NCBI GenBank assembly: GCA_003224075.1
Contig: QHYF01000090.1
Location: 1-15,938, forward strand
Reading direction: 5' to 3'
DNA length: 15,938 nucleotides
Origin: Acidobacteriota bacterium
GTDB taxonomy: Bacteria; Acidobacteriota; Terriglobia; Acidiferrales; UBA7541
The notes under the pieces were generated by a model, which searched no databases, was not told where the DNA came from, and saw only the letters and a program-made list of their open reading frames with translations. This document shows, piece after piece, positions 6,290 to 13,142 of this stretch (positions are counted from its first letter, which is position 1; every line of letters begins with the position of its first letter). The position numbers and the translations under genes were made by a program.

Positions 6290-8593
6290 TCATAACGGCA
6301 TGGGCACCTCCATACGATCCGGGATTTCAATCCGAATTTCCGTAAGATCGGAGAGCAGATGGGCGGCCCAGCGGTAGACGTTGTGTTCCCGAACCGTTTG
6401 CCGCATTCTCCGCATGCGCGCCGCCTGCTCTTCCTCGGGCATCTCCAATGCGCGATGGATGGCATCGGCAAGTTGCGATATGTCGTAGGGATTGACCAGC
6501 AGCGCATCCGATAGTTCGTGCGCCGCCCCCGCAAATGTGCTGAGAATGAGCACGCCTCGTTCGTCATCGCGGGAGGCCGCGTATTCCTTGGCCACCAGGT
6601 TCATTCCATCGTGCAGCGACGTTACCATGCAGAAAGACGCAGCATGATAAAACCGCGCGATCTCCTCGTGCGAATGGTGCTTCTTGAGGAACACGATGGG
6701 TTTCCATCTCGAACTCTGGAATCGTGCGTTGATCCGCTCCGCTTCGGCGCCAACCTCGTCCAGAAAATTCTTATACCGCTCGATGTCCGTGCGGCTGGGC
6801 GCCCCGATTTGCGCGAAAGTGAATCGCTGCTGGTAGGCGGGGTTCAGTTCCAAAAACCGCTCGATGCCGCGGAAGCGCTCCAGGATTCCTTTCGTATAGT
6901 CCACGCGATCCACGCCCACACCTAGCAGCGAAGCCTCAATGCCCATCTCGGCGCAGAGCGCAGCCCGCTCCGCTCCGGCGCTGCGTGCCTGGTTGACGCG
7001 GCGCGAATTCTCCGGGAACGCCACGCTGATTGGATACGGCCGCACCCGCGTGACATGGCCCTGCCGGTTTACGGCGAAACGGTCCCACTCCGTGAGCGCT
7101 TCAACTGCGCGGTCCACAGTCTCTAGGAAATTGTTGCAATGCGATTGAATATGAAAGCCGATGAGATCCGCGCCCAGCAAACCGTCGACAAGCTCCCGTT
7201 GCCACGGACAGATGCCGAACGCCTCCGGATTCGGCCACGGAATGTGCCAGAAAATCGCCACTCGCGCGTCCGGACGCGCTTCCTTGACCATCCGCGGAAG
7301 CAGCGCAAAGTGATAATCCTGCGCGAGAAGAATCGGTGACTCGGTGCCCGCCATTTCGTGCAAAACGGCGTCGGCAAATCGGCGGTTAATTTTTTGGTAT
7401 TGCAGCCAATCATTGGGGCGAAACACCGGGCGTGTGTGTGCGATGTGGCAAAGCGGCCACAGCCCTTCATTTGAAAAGCCCTCGTAATAGCCTCTGTCTT
7501 CCTCGTCGCTGAGCCATACCCGCCGCAGCGTGTAACTCGGACGATCCGGCGGCACGCGAAGGTGGTCCTGCGCATCGACAGCTTCGCGGTCCGCGTTGCC
7601 GGAGCCGTTGGCAATCCACGTTCCGTTGCACGCCAGCAGAACCGGTTCCAGCGCGGTGACCACGCCGCTGGCCGGGATGATTACGTTGACCGACTTGTCT
7701 TTTTCATTAAAGACGTGCATGTACGGCTCGCGATTCGAAACGACGTACAGCGGCTTTTCCTGAAGTTTATTCCGCACGCTCACGCGCAGGCGCTCAGCGG
7801 TCCACAGCGAGGCGTTCGAATCTCGCAGGCGCGCTTCTTCTTCCGCCGCCGCTCGCGCTGTGTTCAGATCGCGTGCCAGGTGCGTCACTTCCTGGTGAAG
7901 CTCGTCAAATATTTCTCCTTGCGGGACGTTTGGTGGCCCGTGTGGCTGGCCCGTTCGAAGCGTGCGCAGCCATGTAGCCGTGCGCGTAAGCGGCCCGGTG
8001 AAAGTCCAGCGCACCAGAATCAGCGCGAGTCCGGTAATCAGAACTGTCTGTACGAAAGCATTGAGCAGGGAATCACGCAAGGTGCGGGAGACCTGCTTAT
8101 CGATGTAACTTGTGTCGTGGAAGAGAGCCAGCGTCCCTACGACCTCGTCATCCCGATGAAGCGGCAATGCATAAATGTGTATGGGAACAGCGTCTTCCTT
8201 GTTGAGTAAGATGGTCTGTTCGGCGCTGAGAAATTCGCCTGCGCCTTTGTCCGCCTGCGCAGCGCGCGTCGCGACGGAGGGGCGCATCCTGAAAATTGGT
8301 GAGAGGCTGGAGGTAATCGCCAGCGCCGTTCCGGCTGCGTTGTATACAGCGACGCCTTTCAAGTGTTCACGCTGACCGAACCGATCGACGAGCCGCTGGA
8401 GGCTCCTTTCCGGCGCGCGTTCGAGCAAAGGCTCGACGCTCTCTTGTAAACTTTCCCCGAGAATCTCCGCGCGGCGCGAGAGGTCGTTGCGCAAAATCCG
8501 CTTTTCCGTCCGTACCTGGTAGGCGGCGAAGAGGAGGGACACCGCGGATACGCTCACGATCAAGGGCAGGACTATTTTCAGAGTCGTGCGCAT
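6290..8593 (-). CDS. otsA: Membrane sensor-HAMP-trehalose-6-phosphate synthase fusion (GT20)
   Basis: Forms trehalose-6-phosphate from UDP-glucose and glucose-6-phosphate, here tethered to the inner membrane. Domains (767 aa): TM1 about 5-25; extracytoplasmic Cache/PAS-like segment about 30-175 (GVAVYNAAGTALAIT, VVGTLALFHD); TM2 about 177-196; HAMP-like and coiled linker about 197-275; GT20 about 280-757. Catalytic landmarks: VVSNREPY (Arg288), GTWIANGSG, NEGLWPLCH, DYH with Asp426, WHIPWP (His450), GVDRVDYTKG (Arg563, Lys568) and DGMNLVAKE (Asp662). The usual HDYH reads QDYH, and the donor loop reads PASGVVTALEP; I recall both from other long sensor-type synthases. E. coli OtsA has about 474 aa and no N-terminal extension. 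GAGGAG lies 5-6 bases before the ATG. First gene of the trehalose cluster. No phosphatase domain is attached. Confidence 0.95.
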   Translation of the reverse strand: MRTTLKIVLPLIVSVSAVSLLFAAYQVRTEKRILRNDLSRRAEILGESLQESVEPLLERAPERSLQRLVDRFGQREHLKGVAVYNAAGTALAITSSLSPIFRMRPSVATRAAQADKGAGEFLSAEQTILLNKEDAVPIHIYALPLHRDDEVVGTLALFHDTSYIDKQVSRTLRDSLLNAFVQTVLITGLALILVRWTFTGPLTRTATWLRTLRTGQPHGPPNVPQGEIFDELHQEVTHLARDLNTARAAAEEEARLRDSNASLWTAERLRVSVRNKLQEKPLYVVSNREPYMHVFNEKDKSVNVIIPASGVVTALEPVLLACNGTWIANGSGNADREAVDAQDHLRVPPDRPSYTLRRVWLSDEEDRGYYEGFSNEGLWPLCHIAHTRPVFRPNDWLQYQKINRRFADAVLHEMAGTESPILLAQDYHFALLPRMVKEARPDARVAIFWHIPWPNPEAFGICPWQRELVDGLLGADLIGFHIQSHCNNFLETVDRAVEALTEWDRFAVNRQGHVTRVRPYPISVAFPENSRRVNQARSAGAERAALCAEMGIEASLLGVGVDRVDYTKGILERFRGIERFLELNPAYQQRFTFAQIGAPSRTDIERYKNFLDEVGAEAERINARFQSSRWKPIVFLKKHHSHEEIARFYHAASFCMVTSLHDGMNLVAKEYAASRDDERGVLILSTFAGAAHELSDALLVNPYDISQLADAIHRALEMPEEEQAARMRRMRQTVREHNVYRWAAHLLSDLTEIRIEIPDRMEVPMPL

Positions 8594-8715
8594 CTGGACT
8601 CCTCAACATATTTTAGTATGCAAACGGGCCACGGAGACTGGGTTCGGGCGGCCGTTCGTTCGCAATACGCTTGTGATTCTTGGTGACCTGCTATTCGACT
8701 GCGCGATACCTCCTG

Positions 8716-9066
8716 TTAGTACGGACGGATTCCCGCGGGCTGCGAAACGACGACGTGGACGGCGATGTTTTTGCCACCGTTCGAACGGTATTCGACCGTG
8801 GCTTGAGCGCCGACCGTCAGCTTTCCTTCGATTTTCGTATTGCCATCGACCAGGAATTGCACGGTGTTCACATCCTGGTCTTTCAGGACCTCAAGGGAGA
8901 AGGCTGCGTCTCCGACGGCTGAGATTTTTCCCGACGCTGACTGGTTATCCGGTGCGGATCGCAGGTGGCTCGCCAAGGGCTGGGCGGGCAGCGGGATGGA
9001 CCAGGCCGCAAGCGTGAAACAGAAGACAAACAAAGTGGCCAGGCTAAGTACAGTCCGGAATCGCAT
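8716..9066 (-). CDS. Small exported protein, DUF5666-like
   Basis: Predicted exported protein of 116 residues, function unknown. The start is the ATG at 9064-9066, which gives a clean signal peptide (MRFRTVLSLATLFVFCFTLAAW..., likely cut near PAQPLA) and has GGGGGA at ribosome-site distance. The longer frame from 9126 would add 20 Pro/Gly-rich residues before the signal. The mature part is a single small beta domain: SASGKISAVGDAAFSLEV, NTVQFLVDGNTKIEG, LTVGAQATVEYRSNGGKNIA and VHVVVSQPAG. This is the pattern of DUF5666/OB-like domains (G.I..vg...f.l....tv.f.vd..T...G.l..G..V.v.y). It sits 122 bases upstream of the synthase fusion on the same strand; co-transcription is possible but unproven. 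Confidence 0.78.
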   Translation of the reverse strand: MRFRTVLSLATLFVFCFTLAAWSIPLPAQPLASHLRSAPDNQSASGKISAVGDAAFSLEVLKDQDVNTVQFLVDGNTKIEGKLTVGAQATVEYRSNGGKNIAVHVVVSQPAGIRPY

Positions 9067-9398
9067 TGAATTTCCCCCAACTGGATTTGGACCGGGAAGT
9101 GTATATTCTGGCACGAATCCAACCAAAGCCGGAGCAAGTTTCGAGCCTCCTTATAACCTCTGTTGAATCATAAAGATGCGAGAAGAGAGTTGCATAAAAA
9201 GGCATGAAAAAAGCCAAATTTGGGTACTAGACCTATGCAATTTTTGCGCGCAAACGGGCACCCCCACCTTGCACCGCCGCCGACAGCAGTGACCGCCACC
9301 TTGGGAATGTTGGCGTGCTTCTCACGATCTAAAGCAACATGCAAATAAAATGCCGAGTTCCTGAAAGACGAGGCGAGAGTGATCGACAGGGATCGTGA
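9067..9398. other. Intergenic region between divergent genes, AT-rich centre
   Basis: Most of the 424-base gap between the DUF5666-like gene and the RDD gene. I find no credible coding frame. It contains an inverted repeat (9190-9196 with 9234-9240), a 12-base palindrome (9243-9254) and a lower-GC core at about 9160-9250. The rest (about 9255-9398) shows nothing I can name. Confidence 0.6.
9190..9254 (+). repeat. Inverted repeat followed by T-run and a 12-base palindrome
   Basis: TTGCATA (9190-9196) and TATGCAA (9234-9240) are perfect complements 37 bases apart. The interval holds a small GGC/GCC hairpin. A run of five T (9241-9245) follows the right arm and leads into the palindrome TTTGCGCGCAAA (9243-9254). 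It could be an operator region or the end of a short plus-strand RNA; no promoter for such an RNA was found. Confidence 0.4.
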
Positions 9399-9427
9399 TT
9401 GACCGCGTGGCGGCTTGAAAGTAGGAT
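9399..9427 (+). promoter_or_regulatory. Sigma70-type promoter of the RDD gene
   Basis: TTGACC (-35, 9399-9404), a 17-base spacer and TAGGAT (-10, 9422-9427). The expected transcript start is near 9434, leaving a leader of about 57 bases before the GTG at 9491. Confidence 0.6.
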
Positions 9428-9490
9428 TTGGCCCGCATTCTTGCAGGTTTTCGCATTTTCGTGAGAAGTAGGAAGAACCAAGGAGACACC

Positions 9491-10108
9491 GTGTACTGTT
9501 CCAAATGTGGCGCGGCGTTGGCGGAAGGGGCGGCGTTTTGCCCAAACTGCGGGCAGGCGTTTTTGGTGGTTGCTACAGCGCGGGCGGCGATGATGGGCGT
9601 GCCGGCTGCGGCCTCGGCGTATGCCGCGGTTCAACGCGTGGAGTACGGAGGATTTTGGCTGCGATTGCTGGCGTACATCATCGACAATGTCGTCATTGGT
9701 CTCGGTATGGTGCTGGTTTTGGTTCCGTTGATCTTTCTGACCGGACTGGGCGCTCTCTTGAGCCAAATTCATCCTGAGGAAGAGTTGGGGGATGCCGGGC
9801 TTTTCCTGATCATCGGTCTTATTTTTCTTGCCGCGACCGTGGGCTTGGTCGTGACCTGGCTCTACCATGCTCTGATGGAAAGCTCGGAGTGGCAGGCTAC
9901 TGTGGGGAAGAAAGCGCTGGGCCTGGTCGTTACCGATATGGTTGGGCAGCGCGTCAGCTTTGCGCGCGCAACGGGGCGGCACTTCGGCAAGATCATAACG
10001 AACATGGTTCCCATGCTCATCGGCTACATCATGGCGGGCTTCACGGAGAGAAAGCAGGCGCTGCATGACATGATCGCGGGCTGCGTGGTGCTGCGGAGGA
10101 CCAGTTGA
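9491..10108 (+). CDS. Zinc-ribbon plus RDD-domain membrane protein
   Basis: Integral membrane protein of 205 residues, function not defined; some RDD proteins have been linked to ion or osmolyte transport. Seen: an N-terminal zinc ribbon with Cys3/Cys6 and Cys17/Cys20 (MYCSKCGAAL, FCPNCGQAF), a short Ala-rich linker, then the RDD domain from about 52. Hallmarks: Arg58 and Asp65 in RLLAYIIDN, the GKKALGLVVTD block (139-149) and ERKQALHDMIAGCVVL (186-201). Hydrophobic helices lie at about 60-84, 103-124 and 168-183. The start is the GTG at 9491: it has AAGGAG 5-6 bases upstream and puts the first CxxC right at the N-terminus; the ATG at 9428 would lie at or before the transcript start. Own promoter at 9399-9427. 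Confidence 0.9.
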   Translation: MYCSKCGAALAEGAAFCPNCGQAFLVVATARAAMMGVPAAASAYAAVQRVEYGGFWLRLLAYIIDNVVIGLGMVLVLVPLIFLTGLGALLSQIHPEEELGDAGLFLIIGLIFLAATVGLVVTWLYHALMESSEWQATVGKKALGLVVTDMVGQRVSFARATGRHFGKIITNMVPMLIGYIMAGFTERKQALHDMIAGCVVLRRTS

Positions 10109-10147
10109 CAGTCCCAGCACGGAAACTGAGGGGTGATTGCTGACTCG

Positions 10148-10167
10148 TGCCTGGCAGGTGCCAGGCA
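10148..10167. terminator. Strong short hairpin after the RDD gene, possible terminator
   Basis: TGCCTGGC, loop AGGT, GCCAGGCA: an 8-pair perfect stem with a 4-base loop, 40 bases after the RDD stop and before the next promoter. It lacks a T-run on either strand, so intrinsic termination would be weak. Confidence 0.4.
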
Positions 10168-10218
10168 GGGGAGGTGACGGAGAGGGTGCAGAAATGGGAA
10201 GCGAAGACAGGCGATTCC

Positions 10219-10247
10219 TTGACTTGGGGGAGAGGCGACTGAATAAT
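10219..10247 (+). promoter_or_regulatory. Sigma70-type promoter of the DUF177-rpmF-plsX-fab cluster
   Basis: TTGACT (-35, 10219-10224), a 17-base spacer and AATAAT (-10, 10242-10247). Each hexamer matches the consensus at 5 of 6 positions. The predicted transcript start near 10254 falls almost on the ATG at 10256, which argues for the downstream start at 10286. Confidence 0.65.
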
Positions 10248-10270
10248 GGTAAAGCATGAGTGTACGCGCC

Positions 10271-10275
10271 GGAGG
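10271..10275 (+). promoter_or_regulatory. Ribosome binding site for the DUF177 start at 10286
   Basis: GGAGG ending 10 bases before ATG 10286, a slightly long but usable spacing. The alternative ATG 10256 has no comparable site. Confidence 0.55.
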
Positions 10276-10285
10276 CGCAGAAAAC

Positions 10286-10819
10286 ATGTTCCTTGACGTT
10301 AAGGAATTAGCCATCCGCAAGCTGCGCATTCGGAAGACGTATGCCCCGGGCAGCATTGATTACCATTCCGCGGAGATCAAGCAGATTGAGCCGCTGGAAG
10401 TGACGGCGACGGCGGAGCTGTTGGAAGGGCAGATTCGAATCGAGGGCAACCTCGAAACGAAGATCGAACTGGTGTGTGCGCGTTGTCTAGAGCCGGTGGT
10501 CGAGGAAGTGAGCCGTTCGTTTGACCTCTTTTATGCTCCGCTGCCGAAGAACGTCAAGCATAAAGAGGACCGACTGAAGGACGATGACACGGAGATTGGA
10601 TTCTACCAAGGAGAAGGGCTCTTCCTAGCGGACGTGTTGAAGGAACAGGTGCTTCTGGCGCTGCCGTTGAAGGTGATCTGCCAGAGCGACTGCCGCGGCT
10701 TGTGCCCGAATTGCGGCGCGAACCTCAACCACGAAGAGTGCCGCTGTGAGACCCACGCGACGGACCCGCGAATGGCCCCACTCGCGCGCCTCAAGCCGGA
10801 CTGGCTCAAAAAACAATAG
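10286..10819 (+). CDS. yceD: DUF177/YceD family protein
   Basis: YceD-family protein (177 aa) encoded next to rpmF, as in most bacteria. The family is tied to 23S rRNA metabolism and large-subunit assembly in E. coli and plants, but its biochemical role is not fully settled. Seen: the usual opening MFLDVKELAIRKL, the central CARC pair within ELVCARCLEPVVEEVSRSF, and the late Cys cluster (CQSDCRGLCPNCGANL), typical of DUF177 and suggestive of metal binding. The start at 10286 is chosen because GGAGG precedes it, the conserved MFLDVKEL begins there, and the promoter places the transcript start next to the alternative ATG at 10256, which would add 10 residues. First gene of the lipid cluster; 63 bases separate it from rpmF. 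Confidence 0.9.
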   Translation: MFLDVKELAIRKLRIRKTYAPGSIDYHSAEIKQIEPLEVTATAELLEGQIRIEGNLETKIELVCARCLEPVVEEVSRSFDLFYAPLPKNVKHKEDRLKDDDTEIGFYQGEGLFLADVLKEQVLLALPLKVICQSDCRGLCPNCGANLNHEECRCETHATDPRMAPLARLKPDWLKKQ

Positions 10820-10848
10820 TTTACCGGGGCGAATTAGCCCTATACAAT
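10820..10848 (+). promoter_or_regulatory. Candidate internal promoter before rpmF
   Basis: TTTACC (10820-10825), a 17-base spacer and TACAAT (10843-10848), in the gap between DUF177 and rpmF. The -10 is good (5 of 6), the -35 moderate. A start near 10855 would leave a leader of about 28 bases. Confidence 0.4.
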
Positions 10849-10882
10849 CCGCCCATCGCGGCGGGGACCGAGGAGTATTGCT

Positions 10883-11059
10883 ATGCCTAACCCAAAACGA
10901 AGGCATTCGAAAAGACGAACCAGCACGCGGCGGGCCCACGACTTCTTAGCCAGGCCGGGGCTGGGGAAGTGCCCGAACTGCCACGAGATGAAGCAGCCGC
11001 ACCAGGCGTGTCCGCACTGCGGCTACTATAAGGGTAAGGCCGTCAAAGAGTCGGCTTAA
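10883..11059 (+). CDS. rpmF: 50S ribosomal protein L32
   Basis: Component of the large ribosomal subunit, 58 residues, the normal size. The protein opens MPNPKRRHSKRRTSTRRAHD, the basic L32 signature, and continues with a zinc ribbon: CPNC at 30-33 and CPHCGYY at 43-49. AGGAG (10871-10875) lies 7 bases before the ATG. It stands between DUF177 and plsX, the conserved arrangement that links ribosome synthesis to membrane lipid synthesis. The four-Cys zinc form is intact, so this is not the zinc-free paralogue found in some species. Confidence 0.97.
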   Translation: MPNPKRRHSKRRTSTRRAHDFLARPGLGKCPNCHEMKQPHQACPHCGYYKGKAVKESA

Positions 11060-11094
11060 GGATTTCCGTTTCGCTTCGCCTGCGGGCAAATCCC

Positions 11095-12102
11095 ATGATC
11101 ACCATCGCGGTTGACGCCATGGGCGGAGACCACGCGCCCCGTCCTGAGGTCGAAGGGAGTGTGCTGGCCGCACGGGAGTTCGGCGTACGTATTTTGCTGG
11201 TGGGCCAGCAAAACGTCGTGCGCGCGGAGCTGGCGAAGCATGCGGCGCCAAACCTGCCGATTGAAATCGTGCCAGCGAGCGACGTGATCAGCATGCAGGA
11301 TCACCCGGCGCAGGCGTTTCGGCGGAAGAAGGATAGTTCCGTACACGTGTCGGCCCGACTGGTGCGCGAGGCGAAAGCCGACGGGCTGGTCAGCGCAGGG
11401 AATACTGGCGCGGTGATGACCGTGGCGAAGTTTTTGCTTGGGACCCTGGAGTCGGTGGATCGCGTGGCGCTGGCGGCGCCGTTTCCAAATGCCAAGGGCG
11501 GCGTCTCCGTGCTTCTGGACGTGGGCGCCAACGTGGATTCGCGGCCGGAACACCTGGTGCAATTCGCCATCATGGGGGAGGTTTATTACCGCGCGACGTT
11601 CGGAAGCAAGCGGCCGCGCGTCGGACTGCTCTCGGTAGGCGAAGAAGAGATCAAAGGCAACGAGCTGACGCGCGAGGTGTACACGCGGCTGAAAAAAAGC
11701 CCGGTACATTTCGTGGGGAACGTCGAAGGCGGCGATCTTTTTTCCGGCAACGTGGACGTCATTGTTTGCGACGGATTTGTGGGAAATATCGCGCTGAAGA
11801 TTTGTGAAGGCCTGGCGCTGCAGATTTTCGGGTTGCTTGGAAGGTCGCTGAAGAGTTCGCTGGTTTCGCAGGTGGGTGCCATGCTCTCCAAGGGTGCGTT
11901 CAAGGGCTTGAAGAAGACGATTGATTACACGGAGTACGGCGGCGCGCCGCTTTTGGGCGTCCGCGGCGTTTGCGTGATCGGGCACGGGCGTTCGAATGCG
12001 AACGCCGTGAAAAACGCCATCCGTGTGGCGGCGGGTCTCGCCCGCGCGCGCATGAACGAAAAAATCGAACAGGAGCTCTCCGCCACCGCGGTTCTCGCGT
12101 GA
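11095..12102 (+). CDS. plsX: Phosphate acyltransferase PlsX
   Basis: Converts acyl-ACP and phosphate into acyl-phosphate, the donor for PlsY in the first step of phospholipid synthesis; a peripheral membrane enzyme. The 335 residues are of normal length. Seen: ITIAVDAMGGDHAPRPEVEG at the N-terminus, DGLVSAGNTGAVM (96-108), LDVGANVDSRPEHLVQFA, EEIKGNELTREVY, VDVIVCDGFVGNIALK and YGGAPLLGVRGVCVIGHGRS, all diagnostic of PlsX. The ATG at 11095 has only a weak ribosome site, but the conserved motif begins within a few residues, so the start is reliable. It lies 35 bases after rpmF and 22 before fabD, clearly one transcription unit. The extended C-terminus after residue 315 is unremarkable. Confidence 0.97.
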   Translation: MITIAVDAMGGDHAPRPEVEGSVLAAREFGVRILLVGQQNVVRAELAKHAAPNLPIEIVPASDVISMQDHPAQAFRRKKDSSVHVSARLVREAKADGLVSAGNTGAVMTVAKFLLGTLESVDRVALAAPFPNAKGGVSVLLDVGANVDSRPEHLVQFAIMGEVYYRATFGSKRPRVGLLSVGEEEIKGNELTREVYTRLKKSPVHFVGNVEGGDLFSGNVDVIVCDGFVGNIALKICEGLALQIFGLLGRSLKSSLVSQVGAMLSKGAFKGLKKTIDYTEYGGAPLLGVRGVCVIGHGRSNANAVKNAIRVAAGLARARMNEKIEQELSATAVLA

Positions 12103-12124
12103 CGGCGCCAGAGAGGAATTAACC

Positions 12125-13078
12125 ATGGGCAAAGTTGCATTCGTGTTTCCGGGACAAGCTTCGCAGTACTCGGGTATGGGCAAAGATCTGGCGGGGAAAT
12201 ATCCCGCGGCGAAGGCCGTCTTTGACGAAGCCGACAGGGCGCTGGGCTTCTCGATTTCGAAGTTGTGTTTTGAAGGCACGGAGGAAGACCTTAAGCTGAC
12301 CGCGAACACGCAGCCGGCGATTTTGACCTGCTCGGTGGCGGTGTACCGCGTGCTCGAGGAAAAGGGGCTGACGCCGGATTTCGTGGCGGGGCACAGCCTG
12401 GGTGAGTATTCCGCGCTGGTGGCCGCGGGCGCGCTGAAGTTTGCGGAGGCCGTGCAACTCGTGCGAAAGCGCGGAACGTACATGCAGGATGCGGTTCCGG
12501 CGGGCGTCGGTGCGATGGCCGCGATTATGGGTTTGTCGCCGGCCGTGGTCGCGGACGTGTGCAAGCGCGCGGCGGGCAGCGAGATTTGCGCGGCCGCGAA
12601 CCTGAATTCACCGGACCAGACGGTGATCTCCGGACATGCGGGCGCGGTGAAGCGGGCGGTCGAACTGGCCTCACAGGCTGGGGCAAAGCGCGCGGTCATT
12701 CTGGCGGTGTCGGCCCCCTTCCATTCGGCGCTGATGATGCCCATGCAGCAGAGGCTGGAAAAGGATTTGCGCGATACGGAGTTTTCGAATTTGCAGCTGC
12801 CGCTGGTGACGAATGTGGATGCGGACACCACGACCAGTGGCAGCGAAGCGCGCGAGGCGCTGATTCGCCAGGTTTCGATGCCGGTGCGCTGGGAAGAGTC
12901 CGTGCGGCTGTTGATCGACGAGGGCGTGAATACGTTTGTCGAAGTCGGGCCCGGGCGGGTGCTCACGGGATTGCTGCGGCAGATCGAGCGCTCGGTGGCG
13001 GCGCTGAACGTCGAGGACGAAAAGAGCCTGGCGGCGACGGTAGAAAAGATTGCTGGAGCGCGGTCGGACGCGGCGTGA
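12125..13078 (+). CDS. fabD: Malonyl-CoA:ACP transacylase
   Basis: Transfers malonyl from CoA to acyl carrier protein, providing the extender unit for fatty acid synthesis in the cytoplasm. At 317 residues it is a normal FabD. Seen: FVFPGQASQYSGMG (6-19) with the GQxxQ oxyanion motif, the nucleophile Ser91 in GHSLGEY, Arg116 in VRKRGTYMQ for the malonyl carboxylate, AANLNSPDQTVISG, and the catalytic His200 in SAPFHSALM. GAGGAA lies 5-6 bases before the ATG. It follows plsX directly; in E. coli fabH lies between these two, and it is missing here. Confidence 0.97.
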   Translation: MGKVAFVFPGQASQYSGMGKDLAGKYPAAKAVFDEADRALGFSISKLCFEGTEEDLKLTANTQPAILTCSVAVYRVLEEKGLTPDFVAGHSLGEYSALVAAGALKFAEAVQLVRKRGTYMQDAVPAGVGAMAAIMGLSPAVVADVCKRAAGSEICAAANLNSPDQTVISGHAGAVKRAVELASQAGAKRAVILAVSAPFHSALMMPMQQRLEKDLRDTEFSNLQLPLVTNVDADTTTSGSEAREALIRQVSMPVRWEESVRLLIDEGVNTFVEVGPGRVLTGLLRQIERSVAALNVEDEKSLAATVEKIAGARSDAA

Positions 13079-13087
13079 AGAGGAAGT

Positions 13088-13113
13088 AAGGAAGAAAAGG
13101 GGAAAAGGAAGAA
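13088..13113 (+). other. Uninterrupted 26-base purine run between fabD and fabG
   Basis: The spacer between fabD and fabG is almost purely A and G on the plus strand, with an unbroken run at 13088-13113 flanked by more purine-rich sequence. It contains many GGAA/AAGG units but lies 30 or more bases before the fabG ATG, too far for a normal ribosome site. Confidence 0.7.
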
Positions 13114-13142
13114 TACAAGCAAGAGAACCTGGCGGAATCGTG

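Noticed and set aside
8605..8625. TAAAAT/CATACT -10-like sequences before the sensor-synthase gene
   Set aside because: No -35 match at suitable spacing, so I do not call a promoter, although one is expected near here.
9428..9490. ATG start for the RDD protein at 9428
   Set aside because: It coincides with the end of the promoter -10; AAGGAG and the first CxxC support GTG 9491.
11056..13122. Antisense frame of 688 codons on the minus strand across plsX and fabD
   Set aside because: It mirrors two certain genes, is low-complexity (Ser/Ala/Arg-rich) and resembles no family. Long antisense frames are expected in GC-rich coding DNA.
13050..13142. Upstream extension of fabG starting inside fabD
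   Set aside because: It would add 31 Arg/Glu/Lys-rich residues absent from FabG proteins and encoded by the purine tract.
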